Part shown: positions 16,958 to 25,135 of the stretch, piece after piece
Layout: each line of letters begins with the position of its first letter
Position numbering within the stretch: position 1 is the first letter of the stretch
Origin: JAQGMV01 sp035626595
GTDB taxonomy: Bacteria; Pseudomonadota; Gammaproteobacteria; Burkholderiales; SG8-41
Assembly (NCBI GenBank): GCA_035626595.1
Contig: DASPNJ010000026.1
Span: 1-64,000, forward strand
Reading direction: 5' to 3'
Length of the DNA stretch: 64,000 nucleotides
Program-made: the position numbers and the translations under genes
The notes under the pieces: model-generated
Database searches by the model: none
What the model saw: the letters and a program-made list of their open reading frames with translations, nothing else
Told to the model about the DNA's origin: nothing

Positions 16958-18028
16958 ATGACCGCAGTCCGGAAAGGCCAGGCGCAGGACCTGATGCCGC
17001 GCGACGAATTCGGCAAGCGCTTCCGCGAGCTTTTTTACGATCCGGCGTATCGGGCCTATGACGAGGTGATCGGCGAGATGGAAGCGATCGCGTGGAGCGC
17101 GTATTGCGAAGGACGCAAATCGCCGATCACCGAGAAGGCGGGGCCTGGATTTGCCGATCCGGATTTCGATCTCTCCGTGCAATGGCGCGAGACACGCGAG
17201 CGCGTGCGCGCCGCCGATGCGCGCCGCCGGGAGGCCTCCGCTGCGTCGCGCGTGCTGGTCGTCTGCGCAAGCTCGCGTAACGACGGCACCTGCCCGGGCG
17301 AGATGTCGAAGACATACCGCCTTGCCAAAGCCGTATGCGAGCAGCTTCGGGCAGACGGCATGGAGGACGATCTCCTCGACTTGAGCCACGTCAACTCCGA
17401 CCCGCGGCGCCACATTCATCCGTGCAAGGGCTGCGTGGGCACCGCGATGCCGCTGTGTCACTGGCCGTGCAGTTGCTATCCCAACCATTCGACCGGGCAG
17501 GTGAACGACTGGATGGGCGAGATCTACGAGCGCTGGAGCGCGGCGCACGGCGTCATTCTGCTGACGCCGGTGTACTGGTATCAGGTCGCGAGCCCGCTCA
17601 AGCTCATGATGGACCGGCTCGTCTGCGCCGACGGCGGTAATCCCGATCTGACCAGCACCTCGGGCAAAGACCCGGACAAAGCGAAGATGCTCGAGCTCAG
17701 GGGCTGGGATTATCCCAAACATCTCGCCGGGCGTGTGTACGGCGTGTTCGTGCACGGCGACGTGGCGGGCATCGAAGCCTCACGGCGCGCGTTGTCGGAC
17801 TGGCTCGACTGGATGGGGCTCATCGATGCCGGCTTTCACGCGCGGCTCGACCGCTACATCGGCTATTACGAGCCGTACGCGACGAGCCACGACGCGCTCG
17901 ACCGCGACGCGGCCTTGTGGGAGGAAGTGCGCAACATCGCGCGCAGCGTCGCGATCGCGGTGCGCGAAGCGCGCGCCGGCACGCTCAGCGATCCCGCTTC
18001 GCAGGTGCAGGGCCCACGTCCGAAGTAA
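16958..18028 (+). CDS. Flavodoxin/NADPH-dependent FMN reductase family protein with N-terminal extension
   Basis: A 356-residue protein. The flavodoxin-like fold starts at about residue 97 (SRVLVVCASSRNDGTC), after an N-terminal part of about 95 mostly charged residues with no recognised domain. The FMN-binding loops are SSRNDGTCPGEMSKT and LLTPVYWYQVASPLKLMMDRL. A cysteine-rich insertion near residues 150-170 (PCKGC, then LCHWPCSCYP) holds five cysteines in about twenty residues, unlike most FMN reductases. GGAG lies upstream of ATG 16958. It probably reduces quinones or other electron acceptors using NAD(P)H. Confidence 0.82.
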   Translation: MTAVRKGQAQDLMPRDEFGKRFRELFYDPAYRAYDEVIGEMEAIAWSAYCEGRKSPITEKAGPGFADPDFDLSVQWRETRERVRAADARRREASAASRVLVVCASSRNDGTCPGEMSKTYRLAKAVCEQLRADGMEDDLLDLSHVNSDPRRHIHPCKGCVGTAMPLCHWPCSCYPNHSTGQVNDWMGEIYERWSAAHGVILLTPVYWYQVASPLKLMMDRLVCADGGNPDLTSTSGKDPDKAKMLELRGWDYPKHLAGRVYGVFVHGDVAGIEASRRALSDWLDWMGLIDAGFHARLDRYIGYYEPYATSHDALDRDAALWEEVRNIARSVAIAVREARAGTLSDPASQVQGPRPK

Positions 18029-18031
18029 TGC

Positions 18032-18538
18032 TCAGGCAGCGCTGCGCGAGCGCGCGAGCCGCTCTTTCAAATAGGGCTTCTCGCCGCCGGCTTCGATCAT
18101 CGCGCGATAGATGTCGGGCAGCGGCTTGCCGGTGAGCGATCGGCCGCGCGTGACGTTGCGGAGCTCGACCGTGTCGGTGTCGATCTCGAGCGTGTCGCCG
18201 GTTTCGATGAGATCGAGAATGCCCGGACAGACGATCGGCCACAGCCCGCCGCCCACGCAATTGCTGAAAAAGAGCGGACCGAACGATTCCGCGATCACCG
18301 CCGGAATGCCGAGCGCGAGTATCGAGTAATGCGCCGGCGTGGACGAGCCGCAGCCGAAGTTCGTGCCCGCCACGATGAAATCGCCGCGCCGCACTTTCGA
18401 CGCGAACGTCGGATCGAGCGATTCCAGGCAGTGCCTGCCCTGCTCGTCCGGCGGCAGATGGTTGTACATCTGCTTGCGGATCAGCCCCGTATTGATGTCG
18501 GACTGCGGAAATTTCCAGACTTTGCCGGTCAGCTTCAT
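18032..18538 (-). CDS. Aconitase-family small subunit (LeuD-like swivel domain)
   Basis: A 168-residue small (swivelling) subunit of an isopropylmalate-dehydratase-like enzyme. It opens MKLTGKVWKFPQSDINTGLI, and the substrate-loop signature GTNFGCGSST with AHYSI near residue 70 is clear. It acts with the large subunit encoded just upstream on the same strand (18622-19887) to isomerise or dehydrate a hydroxy-acid. The start at 18538 is preferred; an ATG at 18550 in a dispersed repeat would add four residues. No other leucine-biosynthesis gene (leuA, leuB) is near, so a catabolic substrate such as a dimethylmalate or homocitrate analogue is possible. Confidence 0.88.
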   Translation of the reverse strand: MKLTGKVWKFPQSDINTGLIRKQMYNHLPPDEQGRHCLESLDPTFASKVRRGDFIVAGTNFGCGSSTPAHYSILALGIPAVIAESFGPLFFSNCVGGGLWPIVCPGILDLIETGDTLEIDTDTVELRNVTRGRSLTGKPLPDIYRAMIEAGGEKPYLKERLARSRSAA

Positions 18539-18544
18539 TGATGT

Positions 18545-18606
18545 CGTCATTCCCGCGCAGGCGGGTATCCCCTTCCCCCTCAGGGGGAAGGTAGGATGGG
18601 GGTGGT
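18545..18606. repeat. 62-base dispersed composite repeat, copy 1
   Basis: It starts CGTCATTCCCGCG, contains the perfect hairpin CCTTCCCCC-TCA-GGGGGAAGG (18571-18591), and ends GTAGGATGGGGGTGGT. An almost identical copy lies at 44554-44615. It sits between the large- and small-subunit genes of the LeuCD-like enzyme. Confidence 0.85.
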
Positions 18607-18621
18607 TTCCCGGGTCTGCGC

Positions 18622-19887
18622 CTAGCTCAAATACTCCCGTGGATCGGCGATCGCGCCCTTGAGCGCCGACGCCGCCACCGTCGCCGGCGACGCGAGATAG
18701 ATCTGCCCGCCCGGCCCCATGCGTCCTTCGAAATTGCGCGTGATCGACGTGATCGCCACGTCCCCCGGCGCCAGCAATCCGCCGTGCAGCCCGGGGCACG
18801 CGCCGCAGTTCGCGCTCGTCACGATCGCATTCGCTTCGTGCAGCGTCTCGATGTAGCCCGCCTTCGTCGCCGCGATCAGCACCTCGCGCGAGCCCGGCGT
18901 GACGACGAGACGCACGTCCGGATGTACCTTGCGGCCTTTGAGCACGCGCGCGGCCGCCGCGATATCTTCGAGCCGCCCGCTCGCGCACGACCCGATGTAC
19001 GCCTGATCGACACGGCGGCCCGCGACGGCGCTTACGCCATGCACGTCGTCCGGTGCGTGCGGCACCGCCACTTGCGGCTCGATCCTGGAGACATCCACGT
19101 CATGCACGCTGTCGTATTGGAAATCCGGATCGGTTTCGTACACCGTGTAGGGCGCGGAGCCGTGCGCGTTCACCCAGTCGAGCGTAGTGCGGTCGGGCTG
19201 GATGTACGAGGTCACCGAGCCCATCTCCGTGCCCATGTTCGCGAAGGTGAAGCGCATGTCCATGCCGAGCGTGTCGATGAAGGAGCCCGCGAACTCGACC
19301 GCGTTGCCGTACGCGCCGCGCTGGCCGAGCCGGCCATTCACGTAGAGCGAGGCGTCGCGTCCGAACAATCCGGGCCCAAGCTTTCCGCTCACGCGCACCA
19401 GCGTCACCTTCGGCACCTGGATCACGTAACGGCCGATTGCGTACAGCGTGAGGCGGCCGCCGCCGAGCGAGGTCGCGTACATGCCGATCGCGCCCATCGT
19501 CGCCGCGTGGGAGTCGATCGCGATGCCGAGCATGCCCGGCCGTACGACGCCGTGCTCCGGGAGCACGAGGTGCGACACGCCTGCGCCGCCATCGAATTCG
19601 CGGATGCCATGCGAGCGAAAAAAATCGCGCCAGAGCTTCTGCGCCCCCGCGATCGCGACGGTGGGCGCGGGCGAGGCGTGGTCGGCGACGGCATAAATGC
19701 GATCCCTGAGCGGCAGCTCCTTTACGCCCAGCTCGTCGAGATCCGCGACGAGGCGCTTCGCTTCGACGGCATTGATCGCGACGATCACGCCGAACGCGTC
19801 CGGCTCGACCTCGAGAAATTCTCCGGGCTCGACGCGATCGCGCTGCGGGCGCGCGCAGCGCGCCAGTATCTTGTGAAGTGCGTGCAT
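18622..19887 (-). CDS. Aconitase-family large subunit (LeuC-like hydro-lyase)
   Basis: A 421-residue 4Fe-4S hydro-lyase of the isopropylmalate/homoaconitate dehydratase group. The three cluster cysteines are in GSCASG (about residue 300) and NCGACPG (two cysteines, about residue 360). The catalytic region has IDSHAATMGAIG where the family normally has DSHTCTYGALG-type sequence, and GSCASG replaces the usual GSCTNG. The enzyme is therefore off the mainstream leucine pathway, and its substrate is probably not isopropylmalate. It is paired with the small subunit downstream (84-base gap with a repeat). The start at 19887 gives a normal N-terminus, but I see no strong ribosome site. Confidence 0.88.
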   Translation of the reverse strand: MHALHKILARCARPQRDRVEPGEFLEVEPDAFGVIVAINAVEAKRLVADLDELGVKELPLRDRIYAVADHASPAPTVAIAGAQKLWRDFFRSHGIREFDGGAGVSHLVLPEHGVVRPGMLGIAIDSHAATMGAIGMYATSLGGGRLTLYAIGRYVIQVPKVTLVRVSGKLGPGLFGRDASLYVNGRLGQRGAYGNAVEFAGSFIDTLGMDMRFTFANMGTEMGSVTSYIQPDRTTLDWVNAHGSAPYTVYETDPDFQYDSVHDVDVSRIEPQVAVPHAPDDVHGVSAVAGRRVDQAYIGSCASGRLEDIAAAARVLKGRKVHPDVRLVVTPGSREVLIAATKAGYIETLHEANAIVTSANCGACPGLHGGLLAPGDVAITSITRNFEGRMGPGGQIYLASPATVAASALKGAIADPREYLS

Positions 19888-19931
19888 CGGCCGATATTAC
19901 ATAAAAAGGGGCCAGGCTCGATTTAGCGGCG

Positions 19932-20021
19932 TGTCATCGCGAGGCTCACCAATGTGAGCCGTGGCGATCTCGACGCGGCCGGTGCGTCGCCGGTGCGTGG
20001 CCGGTGCGCTATCAGCGCACC
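19932..20021. repeat. Intergenic palindromic repeats (two families)
   Basis: The first part (GTCATCGCGAGGCTCACCAATG...GGCGATCTCG) holds the hairpin GGCTCAC-CAAT-GTGAGCC at about 19943-19960. The second is GGTGCGCT-ATC-AGCGCACC at 20003-20021, directly against the stop codon of the MDR gene. These sit between the 3' end of the MDR gene and the 5' end of the LeuC-like gene. Confidence 0.75.
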
Positions 20022-20999
20022 CTACGGCATGCGGATCACGACCTTGCCGATGTGCGCGCCGGTCTCGACGTAAGCCTTGGCCGCGGACAGCTCATCGAAC
20101 GGGAACACGCGGTCGATCACCGGTTGGATGCGCCCATCGGCGATCGCCGGCAGCACGTCGCGATTCAAGCCCACGGTCGCTTCCGCCCGCATCGCGGGCG
20201 TGAGCGGCGCGTTCGAGATGCCGACGACTTCGAGACGTTTCGTGTGGATCGCCTCGAGATCGATCTCGGCCTTCATCACGCCGTCGACGTAGCCGACGAT
20301 CACCAGCCGTCCGAAATCGGCGAGCGAGCGCTGGCACGCGGCGAAGACGGTGCCGCCGACGAGATTCACCGCGACATCCACACCCTTCCCGCCGTTCGCT
20401 TGGAGCACCTGCGCGCTGAAGTCATCGCCCGCTCGTGCGTGAATGCCGATGTCCATCCCGAGCGCGCGCAGCTTCCCGAGCTTCTGCTCGGACGTGGAGA
20501 CGCCGATCACTTTGGCGCCGCGGACCTTCGCGAGCTGAATCGAGCACACGCCGACCCCCGACGATGCGCCTGCGATGAGCACCGTCTCGCCTGCCTGCAG
20601 GCGCCCGAACTGGATCAGCGCTTCCCACGCCGTCACGTACGAGATCGGAATCGCGCCCGCCTCTTCCCACGTCAGACGATCCGGCACGCGCGACGCGAGC
20701 TTCGGATCGACGAGCACGTATTCGGCGAAACAGCCGCGCGAGCGCGCCATGATGCGCTCACCCGGCTTAAAATCGCGCACGCCTTCGCCGAGCGCATGGA
20801 CTTCACCGGCCCCATCGACCCCGGCGGGGCGACCTTCGACGGAGCGGTGGTGTGCGATCGCGCCCAGGAGGTCGCCGCGGTTGAGCGATGCCGCGCGCAC
20901 GCGCATCACGAGCTGTCCGGGACCGGGCTCCGGCACCGGCAGCTCGCGCAGCTCGAGCGCGGCGTTCTGTCCATCGTGTTTAATCCAATAGGCTTTCAT
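20022..20999 (-). CDS. Zinc-independent MDR oxidoreductase (NADPH:quinone reductase-like)
   Basis: A 325-residue medium-chain dehydrogenase/reductase. It has an N-terminal GroES-like domain (ASLNRGDLL, AGVDGAGEV, GERIMARSRGCFAEYV) and a nucleotide-binding Rossmann domain with IAGASSGVGVCSIQLAK near residue 145. It lacks the structural-zinc cysteine cluster, as in quinone reductases of this family. It likely reduces quinones or alpha,beta-unsaturated carbonyls with NADPH in the cytoplasm. It is divergent from the small gene at 21085. Confidence 0.9.
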   Translation of the reverse strand: MKAYWIKHDGQNAALELRELPVPEPGPGQLVMRVRAASLNRGDLLGAIAHHRSVEGRPAGVDGAGEVHALGEGVRDFKPGERIMARSRGCFAEYVLVDPKLASRVPDRLTWEEAGAIPISYVTAWEALIQFGRLQAGETVLIAGASSGVGVCSIQLAKVRGAKVIGVSTSEQKLGKLRALGMDIGIHARAGDDFSAQVLQANGGKGVDVAVNLVGGTVFAACQRSLADFGRLVIVGYVDGVMKAEIDLEAIHTKRLEVVGISNAPLTPAMRAEATVGLNRDVLPAIADGRIQPVIDRVFPFDELSAAKAYVETGAHIGKVVIRMP

Positions 21000-21084
21000 A
21001 AGTGCATAAACATAACATCCTCCCCGTCGCGTGCGCGCTCGCGCTCCCGCTCATTCGGCAAACCGTCGAGTGGAGTGAGTTGCC

Positions 21085-21345
21085 ATGAACATCGAAAAAA
21101 TCCAGGTTCGCGCCACGAGCACCGGGCAGATGCTGGAGGTCGTCGTGTACAGCAAGCAGCTCGACCTCATTCAGGTCGTGCTCGGCGAAGGCGTTCACAG
21201 CGTGCGCTGTGATTTGAAACCGACGCGCAACGGGGCGGCCTACGCGGGCAGCGCAATGGGCCGCGAGATCGTCTACGAGCGCAGCCGTGAGGAGGTGAAG
21301 GCCGACCTCGCGCGCGCTGCCGGTTTCCAGGACTACCGCCGCTGA
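21085..21345 (+). CDS. Small protein of unknown function (86 residues)
   Basis: An 86-residue, apparently soluble protein. GGAG stands upstream of the ATG, and composition and codon use match the neighbours. It opens MNIEKIQVRATSTGQMLEVV, has an alternating beta-type pattern, and ends in a charged helix (SREEVKADLARAAGF). I do not recognise a family. It lies between a divergent MDR gene and a convergent SLC13 transporter gene, so it is probably transcribed alone. Confidence 0.65.
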   Translation: MNIEKIQVRATSTGQMLEVVVYSKQLDLIQVVLGEGVHSVRCDLKPTRNGAAYAGSAMGREIVYERSREEVKADLARAAGFQDYRR

Positions 21346-21361
21346 AGCGTGGCGGACGGGC

Positions 21362-22756
21362 TTACCCGGAACGCGTCATCAAAGACTCGCCGACCCAGCT
21401 CCAGTACGGCAGCGCGATCGCGAGCACCACCGCGAACGCGATGAGCGTCATCCATACGCCGAAGCGGAAGATCTCCGGCGCGGTGAGGTAGCCGCGCTCG
21501 TACACCGCGAGCGACGACGCGCTCTGCGCCGGGTAGTAGAGCACCGCGTCGCCGGCGATCATGACCGCGAGCCCGCAGATCAGCGGGTTCACACCCGCGA
21601 GCGTGCCGATCGACATCGCGATCGGGATGGTGGTGGCGAGAAAACCGGTGATGTTCGGGATCAGCAGGCGCACCGGCACCGATGCAGCCAGCAGGATCGC
21701 GACGACGAGATACGGTTCGCCCCGGAACTGCGGCACCGCCTCGACGATGAGCTGCGCCACCCACGCGCTGGCGCCGCTCGACATGAGGGCGCGCGCCAGC
21801 GACACGGAGGAGGCCAGCACGAAAAAATTGGTCCAGCCGATGTCGCGCTCGAATTCCGCCCACGTGAGCACGCCGATGCGCGGCATGAGGAGCAGGATCC
21901 ACGCGAGCAGCGCCGGCACCACCGGATGCCAGTGATGGATCGAGTCGGTCAGCCAGAGCGCCGATGCGATCACGGTGATCGCGGCGGTGCGCACCTCCCT
22001 GCCGGACCACGGCTGCGCCTCCCCCTGCTCCAGCGGCGGCAGGCGCAGCGCGAAGCCGCGGCGATAGATGAAATAGATGAGCGCGGAGCCGATCGTGAGT
22101 AGCGCGAGGTACGGCACGCTCATGAGCAGCAGCCACTGGCTCCAGTAGATGCCGCCGATCAGGCCGGCGGAAACGACCGGCGTGATGCCGCCCGTGAGCA
22201 GGATCGTGGACGCGAGCCGGTTGATCGAGTTGAGCGCCATCATGATCGCGCCCGCCAGCGGCGACCTGCGTTCCACTTTCGCGATCTCGAGCGCCTGCTC
22301 GTACACGTGCACCAGAATGCCGGTGCGCGTGGTGGCCGACGGCAGGATGATCGTGAGCAGCGGAAACGCGAGCAGCAGTTGCAGGTAGAGCGAGCGCGCG
22401 CTGCCGCGCGAGCGCTGGAGAAAGAAGCGCGCCACGCGCTCGGCGAGACCGCTGCGCGATACCGCGAGGCCGATCGTCAGCACGCCGATCAGGAAATAGG
22501 CGACCGGGTCCGCGAAGCCTACGAGCGCCTGAGGCACGCCCGCGACGGCGCCCGTGAGCACGAGCGCGACGATCAGGATGAGACTCGTGACGCCGGCGGG
22601 CAGCGCCTCCGTGCACCATAAACCGATCGCGAGCAGCGCGACGGCGATGACCCGCTTACCCGGTTCCGGGAGGCCGGCCGGCGTCGGCGCGGCGATGATC
22701 GCGGCGCACAGGGCGATCAGACCTGCCGCGACTCCGGCCGAGCGCCCGGGGCTCAA
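21362..22756 (-). CDS. SLC13/DASS-type anion transporter
   Basis: A membrane protein of about 464 residues with some twelve hydrophobic segments, of the divalent-anion:sodium symporter (SLC13) family. Supporting landmarks are LWCTEALPAGVTSLILIV near residue 45, PSATTRTGILVHV (a SNT-like anion loop) near residue 150, and the repeat-related IPNITGFLATTIPIAMSIG near residue 375. No ATG is available: the frame opens at TTG 22756, which overlaps the TGA of the upstream amidohydrolase (TTGA), so initiation is probably by coupling. It is likely to import a carboxylate used or released by the amidohydrolase. Confidence 0.85.
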   Translation of the reverse strand: MSPGRSAGVAAGLIALCAAIIAAPTPAGLPEPGKRVIAVALLAIGLWCTEALPAGVTSLILIVALVLTGAVAGVPQALVGFADPVAYFLIGVLTIGLAVSRSGLAERVARFFLQRSRGSARSLYLQLLLAFPLLTIILPSATTRTGILVHVYEQALEIAKVERRSPLAGAIMMALNSINRLASTILLTGGITPVVSAGLIGGIYWSQWLLLMSVPYLALLTIGSALIYFIYRRGFALRLPPLEQGEAQPWSGREVRTAAITVIASALWLTDSIHHWHPVVPALLAWILLLMPRIGVLTWAEFERDIGWTNFFVLASSVSLARALMSSGASAWVAQLIVEAVPQFRGEPYLVVAILLAASVPVRLLIPNITGFLATTIPIAMSIGTLAGVNPLICGLAVMIAGDAVLYYPAQSASSLAVYERGYLTAPEIFRFGVWMTLIAFAVVLAIALPYWSWVGESLMTRSG

Positions 22757-23991
22757 GGCCGGTGCAGGACGGGCATCTCGCGCGTGAAGGTGCGCCTGCC
22801 GCGCTTGAAGCCCATGAGCGGCTGGGCAATCGTGGCGATGACTTCCGACGCCGAGCCCGCGTCCCACACGACGAGATCCGCGGGGTTGCCGACCTTGATG
22901 CCGTAGTCGCCGGTTCGCAGGATGCGCGCCGGCCGCTCGCTCGCGAGCGCGAAACACTCCGCGAGATCCTGCTCGGTGCCGCGCTGCACGACGTTCGCGT
23001 ACATGTTCACGATGCGCACGAGCGAGCAGTCGCCATACGGCGTGAAGGGATTGAGCACGTTGTTGGTGGCGATCGAGGCGTTCGCGCCCTGCTCCACCAG
23101 CGCGTTCACGTCGGCGAGGCCGCGCATGACGCTGTGCTCCTGGTGCCGGCCGTGCGTGAAGAGGTCCGTCGCGGGCAGCGCCGAGACCGCAACGCCCGAC
23201 TGCGCCAGGCGCTTGCCGAGCTTCGCGAGCTCGGCTTCGGTAAGCGAGGCGTACTTGTTGCCGTGACCGACCGCGACGCGGCCGCCCCAGCCGATGCGAT
23301 CGGTGAGATCGCACACCTGCCAGATCATCATGTCGTCCGTCGTGTAGCCTCCATCCAGATGGATATCGACGTCGACGTCGAACTCCTTCGCCAGCGCGAA
23401 GATGCGATCGACCTGCGCGGGCCCGTTCACGTCGTAGCGCGGAGCGCCGCCCACCACCTGCGCCCCGCGTTTGAGCGCCCGCACCACGTTCTCCTCGGCG
23501 CCCGGGACGTTCGTCCAGCCCTCCTGCAGGAAGACGCAGAGCTGTAGATCGAAAGCCCACGCGTAATCCTTCCTGAGCTGCTCGAGCGCCTCGTAACCGC
23601 GTAAGCCCACGGGCTCGTCCAGCTCGACGTGGGTGCGCATGCGCATCGTGCCGTTCACGATGCAGCGCTCGAGGGTCGCGCGCGCGCGGGCGTAGACGTC
23701 CTCGACGGTGAAGGTGTGCTTCACCGTGGCGGTGCGCTTCATGTGATCGGTCATGCGCCGGTTCTCGAGCGGCTTCACGCGGTCGAGGATGCGCGACTTG
23801 TCGAGGTGGAAATGGCTTTCGACGAGCCCGGGTGAGACGAACCGGCCGCCGGCGTCGATGCTGGGGCCCTCACCCGCGACGCGCGGCTCGAGCGCCGCGA
23901 TGCGCCCGCCGGCAATCCCGATGTCCACCGCCGCACCGGGGCTGCCGCCTTTGCCGAGATGCGCGTTACGCAAGATCAGATCGAAAGCCAC
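22753..23991 (-). CDS. Amidohydrolase (cytosine deaminase/CodA-like subgroup)
   Basis: A 412-residue metal-dependent amidohydrolase. It has the N-terminal FDLILRNAHL strand, SHFHLDKS (metal HxH, about residues 60-64), a MRTHVELDEP segment, HLDGGYTTDD, GRVAVGHGNKY, and NADLVVWD-type C-terminal strands (GNPADLVVWDA). The HxHLDKS form is typical of the cytosine deaminase/atrazine-degrading subgroup, which hydrolyses C-N bonds of rings or amides. Its TGA overlaps the TTG of the SLC13 transporter gene, tying uptake and hydrolysis of one compound together. It is divergent from the Gfo/Idh/MocA gene. Confidence 0.87.
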   Translation of the reverse strand: MAFDLILRNAHLGKGGSPGAAVDIGIAGGRIAALEPRVAGEGPSIDAGGRFVSPGLVESHFHLDKSRILDRVKPLENRRMTDHMKRTATVKHTFTVEDVYARARATLERCIVNGTMRMRTHVELDEPVGLRGYEALEQLRKDYAWAFDLQLCVFLQEGWTNVPGAEENVVRALKRGAQVVGGAPRYDVNGPAQVDRIFALAKEFDVDVDIHLDGGYTTDDMMIWQVCDLTDRIGWGGRVAVGHGNKYASLTEAELAKLGKRLAQSGVAVSALPATDLFTHGRHQEHSVMRGLADVNALVEQGANASIATNNVLNPFTPYGDCSLVRIVNMYANVVQRGTEQDLAECFALASERPARILRTGDYGIKVGNPADLVVWDAGSASEVIATIAQPLMGFKRGRRTFTREMPVLHRP

Positions 23992-24044
23992 TGCACGCTC
24001 CTTTTCTCCGAGACCGGGAGTTTAGCGTCGGCTATGCTCCGGCC

Positions 24045-25046
24045 ATGTCCCGCATACGCGTTGCCGCTATCGGCGTGGGTCACTGGCATTCGCTGTTCGA
24101 CGCGGCATACCTGAAGACGCTCGTCCGCATGTCGGACGCGGAGCTCGTCGGGATTCAGGACGCGGATGCCGCGCTCGCCGCACAGCGCGGCTCCGAGCTG
24201 GGCGCACCGCCGGCGTTCTCCGATTACCACGAGATGCTCGCGCGCACACGCCCCGAGTTCGTCATCGTGCTCGGGCGTCACTGCGAGATGGCGGCGAGCG
24301 CCGATTACCTGCTCGACGAAGGCTATCCGTTCCTGATCGAGAAACCCGCTGGCGTCGATGCGAGGGAAGTGCAAGGCATCGCGGCCAAAGCGGCGGCGAA
24401 GCGCGCGTTCGCGGCGGTTCCCCTGTTTCAGCGCCTGCACCCGTTCGTCGCGCATGCGCGGCGCATGATCGATGCCGGCGAGCTCGGACTGCTGTCGCAT
24501 TTCTATTTCCGATCGAACCGGCCGAGCTCCGCGCGCTACGTCGCATGGGGCGCACCGTGGATGCTCGATCCGGCGCTGGCGGGCGGCGGATGCCTGCGCA
24601 ACATCGGGCTGCACGGCATCGACCTCTTCATCCATCTCACCGGCGAAGAGCCCGAGGTCACCGGCGCGCAATCGAGCTCGCGCGCACTCGGGCAGCCTGT
24701 CGAGGACTATGCAACGGTGCTGCTGCGCACGGCGAGCGGCCTCGTCGCGACGATCGAGGTGGGCAACACCTTTCCGGGCAAAGGCGCGGACGCGGAGTGG
24801 AAGCTCGCGGGCCGCGACGCGCTGCTCGCGCACCGTGGCGCGGCGCTGCGCTGGACCACCGCGTCAGGCGATCGGGAGCTGCCCGCCGAGATCCCCGAGC
24901 CGCTTCCGGCCGCCGCACTGCGCGATGCGCTCGCCCGCTTTCGGCGCGGTGAGCCGCCGGCCGCGAGCCTGCAGGACTGCTATCGCGCGATGCGCGTGGT
25001 AGACGCCGCCTACGCGCTGGCGAAGCGTGGCGTCACCCCATCGTAG
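24045..25046 (+). CDS. Gfo/Idh/MocA-family NAD(P)-dependent oxidoreductase
   Basis: A 333-residue two-domain oxidoreductase. The N-terminal Rossmann fold begins IRVAAIGVGHWH, and the signature FLIEKPAGVD appears near residue 100, whose lysine is a usual catalytic residue. The C-terminal domain has GGGCLRNIGLHGIDLFIHLTGE near residue 185, with the expected histidine. The group acts on sugars, inositols or related alcohols. ATG 24045 is taken because the Rossmann strand starts right after it. It ends in a repeat-rich gap and is convergent with the ACMSD-like gene. Confidence 0.88.
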   Translation: MSRIRVAAIGVGHWHSLFDAAYLKTLVRMSDAELVGIQDADAALAAQRGSELGAPPAFSDYHEMLARTRPEFVIVLGRHCEMAASADYLLDEGYPFLIEKPAGVDAREVQGIAAKAAAKRAFAAVPLFQRLHPFVAHARRMIDAGELGLLSHFYFRSNRPSSARYVAWGAPWMLDPALAGGGCLRNIGLHGIDLFIHLTGEEPEVTGAQSSSRALGQPVEDYATVLLRTASGLVATIEVGNTFPGKGADAEWKLAGRDALLAHRGAALRWTTASGDRELPAEIPEPLPAAALRDALARFRRGEPPAASLQDCYRAMRVVDAAYALAKRGVTPS

Positions 25047-25054
25047 CTTCGTCG

Positions 25055-25103
25055 GGTGGGCCAATGGCCCACCGACGCAGCGCTGCGCTATCAGCGCACC
25101 CTG
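25055..25103. repeat. Palindromic 3'-end repeats
   Basis: Hairpin GGTGGGCC-AAT-GGCCCACC at 25055-25073 is followed by an imperfect TGCGCTATCAGCGCACC copy of the GGTGCGC family. The pair lies between two convergent genes. Confidence 0.75.
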
Positions 25104-25135
25104 CGACGCCGCTACGAGCTCACGCGCATGGCGAC

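Noticed and set aside
22757..23560. N-terminal extension of the SLC13 frame across the amidohydrolase
   Set aside because: The extension is a shadow of the amidohydrolase; the transporter fold begins right after TTG 22756.
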